Positions 62,505-64,000 of a DNA stretch of 64,000 nucleotides are shown here, piece after piece. The DNA is from Pseudoalteromonas luteoviolacea S2607. GTDB taxonomy: Bacteria > Pseudomonadota > Gammaproteobacteria > Enterobacterales > Alteromonadaceae. Location: positions 310,001-374,000 of the forward strand of contig NZ_AUXV01000056.1 in the NCBI RefSeq assembly GCF_001625575.1, written 5' to 3'. The position numbers and the translations under genes are program-made. The notes under the pieces are model-generated. The model was not told where the DNA came from. It made no database searches and saw only the letters and a list, made by a program, of their open reading frames with translations. The stretch's first letter is position 1. Each line of letters starts with the position of its first letter.

Positions 62505-63731
62505 GTGTTATCTGGAATACTATCAAAAAGTAAATCTTTAGGGCCGGGAGTACTCATGGCCACCGCAGCTGTAGGTGGCTCTCACCTAGTGGCAGCGACA
62601 CAAGCTGGCGCGCTATTTGGCTGGCAATTACTGTGGATTATTGTGGCTGTAAACATCTTGAAGTACCCGTTTTTTAGATTTGGGGTAGAATACACATTAC
62701 ATACAAAACAAAGCCTTGTTAAAGGCTACAAGGATAAAAACCCCTCTCTATTTTATCTTTTTGTGGCGATAAACTTGCTCGCTGCGGTCGTTAACTCTGC
62801 AGGTGTATTGCTATTAACCGCTGCACTCTTACAGTACATTTTGCCTTGGAGTTTAGCACTCACAACAATATGCTACGGGTTGCTGGCTGTCTGTCTTGCT
62901 ATTTTAATATTTGGTCATTACAAACTATTAGACAGTGCCAGTAAAGTGATTATGGTGTTCCTATGCTTGGCAACCACAGCGGCGCTCATTGTCGCGGTTT
63001 CAAACGGCCCCGCCCACCCAGTACCCGCTGTTGCACCATCACCTTATGAACTAGCCCTGCTTGGCTTTATGGTGGCATTGATGGGGTGGATGCCCGCTCC
63101 TATTGAAATATCGGCAATAAATTCTTTGTGGCTCAAAACAAAACTCAAAGCTAATCAATTAACAAGAGAGCAAAGTCTATTCGACTTTAATTTAGGTTAT
63201 GCGGTCACTCTATTACTGGCTCTGATGTTTTTTATTTTAGGCGTATTATTGCAGTATGGACAGGCACAAGAAATCCAACTAGCTGGTGTGGCATTCTCTA
63301 AACAGCTCATCGATATGTATGCGCTCACCATCGGAGAATGGGCAAGGTGGCTGATTGCTGTGGTCGCATTTTTATGTATGTTTGGCACAACTTTAACGGT
63401 ATTAGATGGTTATGCCAGAACACTGGATGAGTCTTTAAAAATAATCAAACCGCACAATAATAGATATAGCTTATCTGCGATTATCGCTATTCAGTCAGGG
63501 CTTGGTATGGTGGTTGTCTTGTTCTTTAAAGGTAATTTAAAAGACATGTTGATGTTCGCAATGACCTTGGCATTTTTAACCACACCGTTTTTTGCATGGC
63601 TGAACTTGTCATTAATTCGAGGTGAGATTTTTGATGCCCAGCCCAAATCTGTCAAAGTACTCGCAGTGCTCGGTTTAGTGTACTTAGTCGCTTTTTCACT
63701 GCTGTTTATCGTGTGGAAATGGGTTTTGTAG
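62505..63731 (+). CDS. Divergent NRAMP-like membrane transporter
   Basis: A 408-residue protein with about eleven membrane helices and the NRAMP-type first helix GPGVLMATAAVGGSHLVAAT. The classic metal motif DPGN of helix 1 is replaced by VGGSH (residues 23-27). The MPH of helix 6 reads MPAPIEIS. Both changes remove usual Mn/Fe ligands, so the substrate is likely not Mn2+ or Fe2+ in the classical mode. Proton-coupled transport of another metal or a small molecule is possible. Single gene, ended by a hairpin between convergent genes. Confidence 0.82.
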   Translation: MLSGILSKSKSLGPGVLMATAAVGGSHLVAATQAGALFGWQLLWIIVAVNILKYPFFRFGVEYTLHTKQSLVKGYKDKNPSLFYLFVAINLLAAVVNSAGVLLLTAALLQYILPWSLALTTICYGLLAVCLAILIFGHYKLLDSASKVIMVFLCLATTAALIVAVSNGPAHPVPAVAPSPYELALLGFMVALMGWMPAPIEISAINSLWLKTKLKANQLTREQSLFDFNLGYAVTLLLALMFFILGVLLQYGQAQEIQLAGVAFSKQLIDMYALTIGEWARWLIAVVAFLCMFGTTLTVLDGYARTLDESLKIIKPHNNRYSLSAIIAIQSGLGMVVVLFFKGNLKDMLMFAMTLAFLTTPFFAWLNLSLIRGEIFDAQPKSVKVLAVLGLVYLVAFSLLFIVWKWVL

Positions 63732-63744
63732 GCTTTGATGGTGT

Positions 63745-63774
63745 TAAGGGCAATCACCATTGTGTTTGCCCTTA
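63745..63774. terminator. Bidirectional hairpin between the NRAMP-like gene and yfcL
   Basis: TAAGGGCAA (63745-63753) pairs with TTGCCCTTA (63766-63774) around a twelve-base loop, between convergent stops. Confidence 0.65.
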
Positions 63775-63781
63775 CCTAACT

Positions 63782-64000
63782 TTAGGCTGCAAGTGCTTTT
63801 ACTTGCTCCCAAATATTAACAACATGCGTTTTATCGTCTTCTGTTAATTCGCCATTTTTATATGCTTTAACTAAACTTTCTTCAATTTTATTGTTTAGTT
63901 CTTCAGGTGCTAAATCTAACTCTTCTACCTGTGCGTACCCTACTGCTAGATCAAAGTGGCCTCTTAAATAGCCACCAGCAAACAGCTCATCATCATCTGC
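63782..64000 (-). CDS. yfcL: YfcL-family protein (5' end outside window)
   Basis: The last 73 codons of a minus-strand gene whose start is beyond the window. The residues read DDDELFAGGYLRGHFDLAV, then ELNNKIEESLVKAYKNGEL and IWEQVKALAA. This matches the small YfcL family (E. coli DDELFASGYLRGHLTLAI). Function is unknown. YfcL genes often lie near aroC and mepA-like genes in gammaproteobacteria. Confidence 0.85.
   Translation of the reverse strand, partial: ADDDELFAGGYLRGHFDLAVGYAQVEELDLAPEELNNKIEESLVKAYKNGELTEDDKTHVVNIWEQVKALAA

Noticed and set aside
1..64000. tRNA, rRNA, CRISPR, insertion sequence or prophage
   Set aside because: Reading both strands gave no cloverleaf-like gene, regular spaced repeat, transposase or integrase.

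Overview
The window looks like chromosomal DNA of a marine gammaproteobacterium of the order Alteromonadales, most likely Pseudoalteromonas or a close relative. This rests on the conserved dapB-carA-carB-greA order, cmoA-cmoB, a NagK/NagA/NagX/NagB chitin-sugar set, a DUF3334 gene, many histidine kinases, an AT-rich base composition and a TonB-dependent receptor. No rRNA, tRNA, CRISPR array, insertion sequence or phage gene was seen.

Layout. 1-3.0 kb: ccoG (its end lies outside the window) and a sigma-54 activator. A good -24/-12 promoter and tandem palindromes suggest the activator drives ccoG. 3.0-9.0 kb: greA, carB, carA and dapB on the minus strand, with a terminator-like hairpin directly before carA. 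9.2-11.6 kb: a MetJ-box-linked MetT/NhaC transporter and a Tsx-like porin. 11.9-22.9 kb: a coiled-coil protein, then a five-gene plus-strand operon of the thiazole/oxazole-modified microcin (TOMM) type: kinase/cyclase/ATPase fusion, metal-dependent amidohydrolase, a 555-residue unrecognised protein, a PhyH-type oxygenase and a fused leader-binding/YcaO cyclodehydratase. 23.0-32.4 kb: accessory region with a CadC-like regulator, a secreted amidohydrolase, a cupin, a LysR regulator, a TonB receptor, a 44-codon peptide gene with a double-glycine leader, and an orphan membrane protein.

32.8-41.2 kb: sbcB, nudC-metC and the nag genes, whose two transcription units carry the same palindromic operator. 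41.2-58.4 kb: a 2OG-Fe(II) oxygenase, two divergent sensor-kinase genes, DUF3334, cmoAB, an AbgT transporter, an HDOD protein, a receiver-TPR protein, a PD40 protein and a three-gene split two-component system. 58.4-64 kb: an unknown membrane-anchored protein, a dual-specificity-phosphatase fold with its catalytic Cys changed to Ser, a divergent aldo/keto reductase and LysR pair, an NRAMP-like transporter without the usual metal motifs, and the C-terminal part of YfcL.

The strongest candidate for a poorly described system is the TOMM operon at 13.1-22.9 kb. It has a cyclodehydratase and a signalling fusion but no recognisable dehydrogenase, exporter or ordinary small precursor. The 555-residue protein and the distant double-glycine peptide at 31.2-31.35 kb are the two best candidates for its substrate. 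All functional statements are from reading the sequence and remembered family features; no database search was run.
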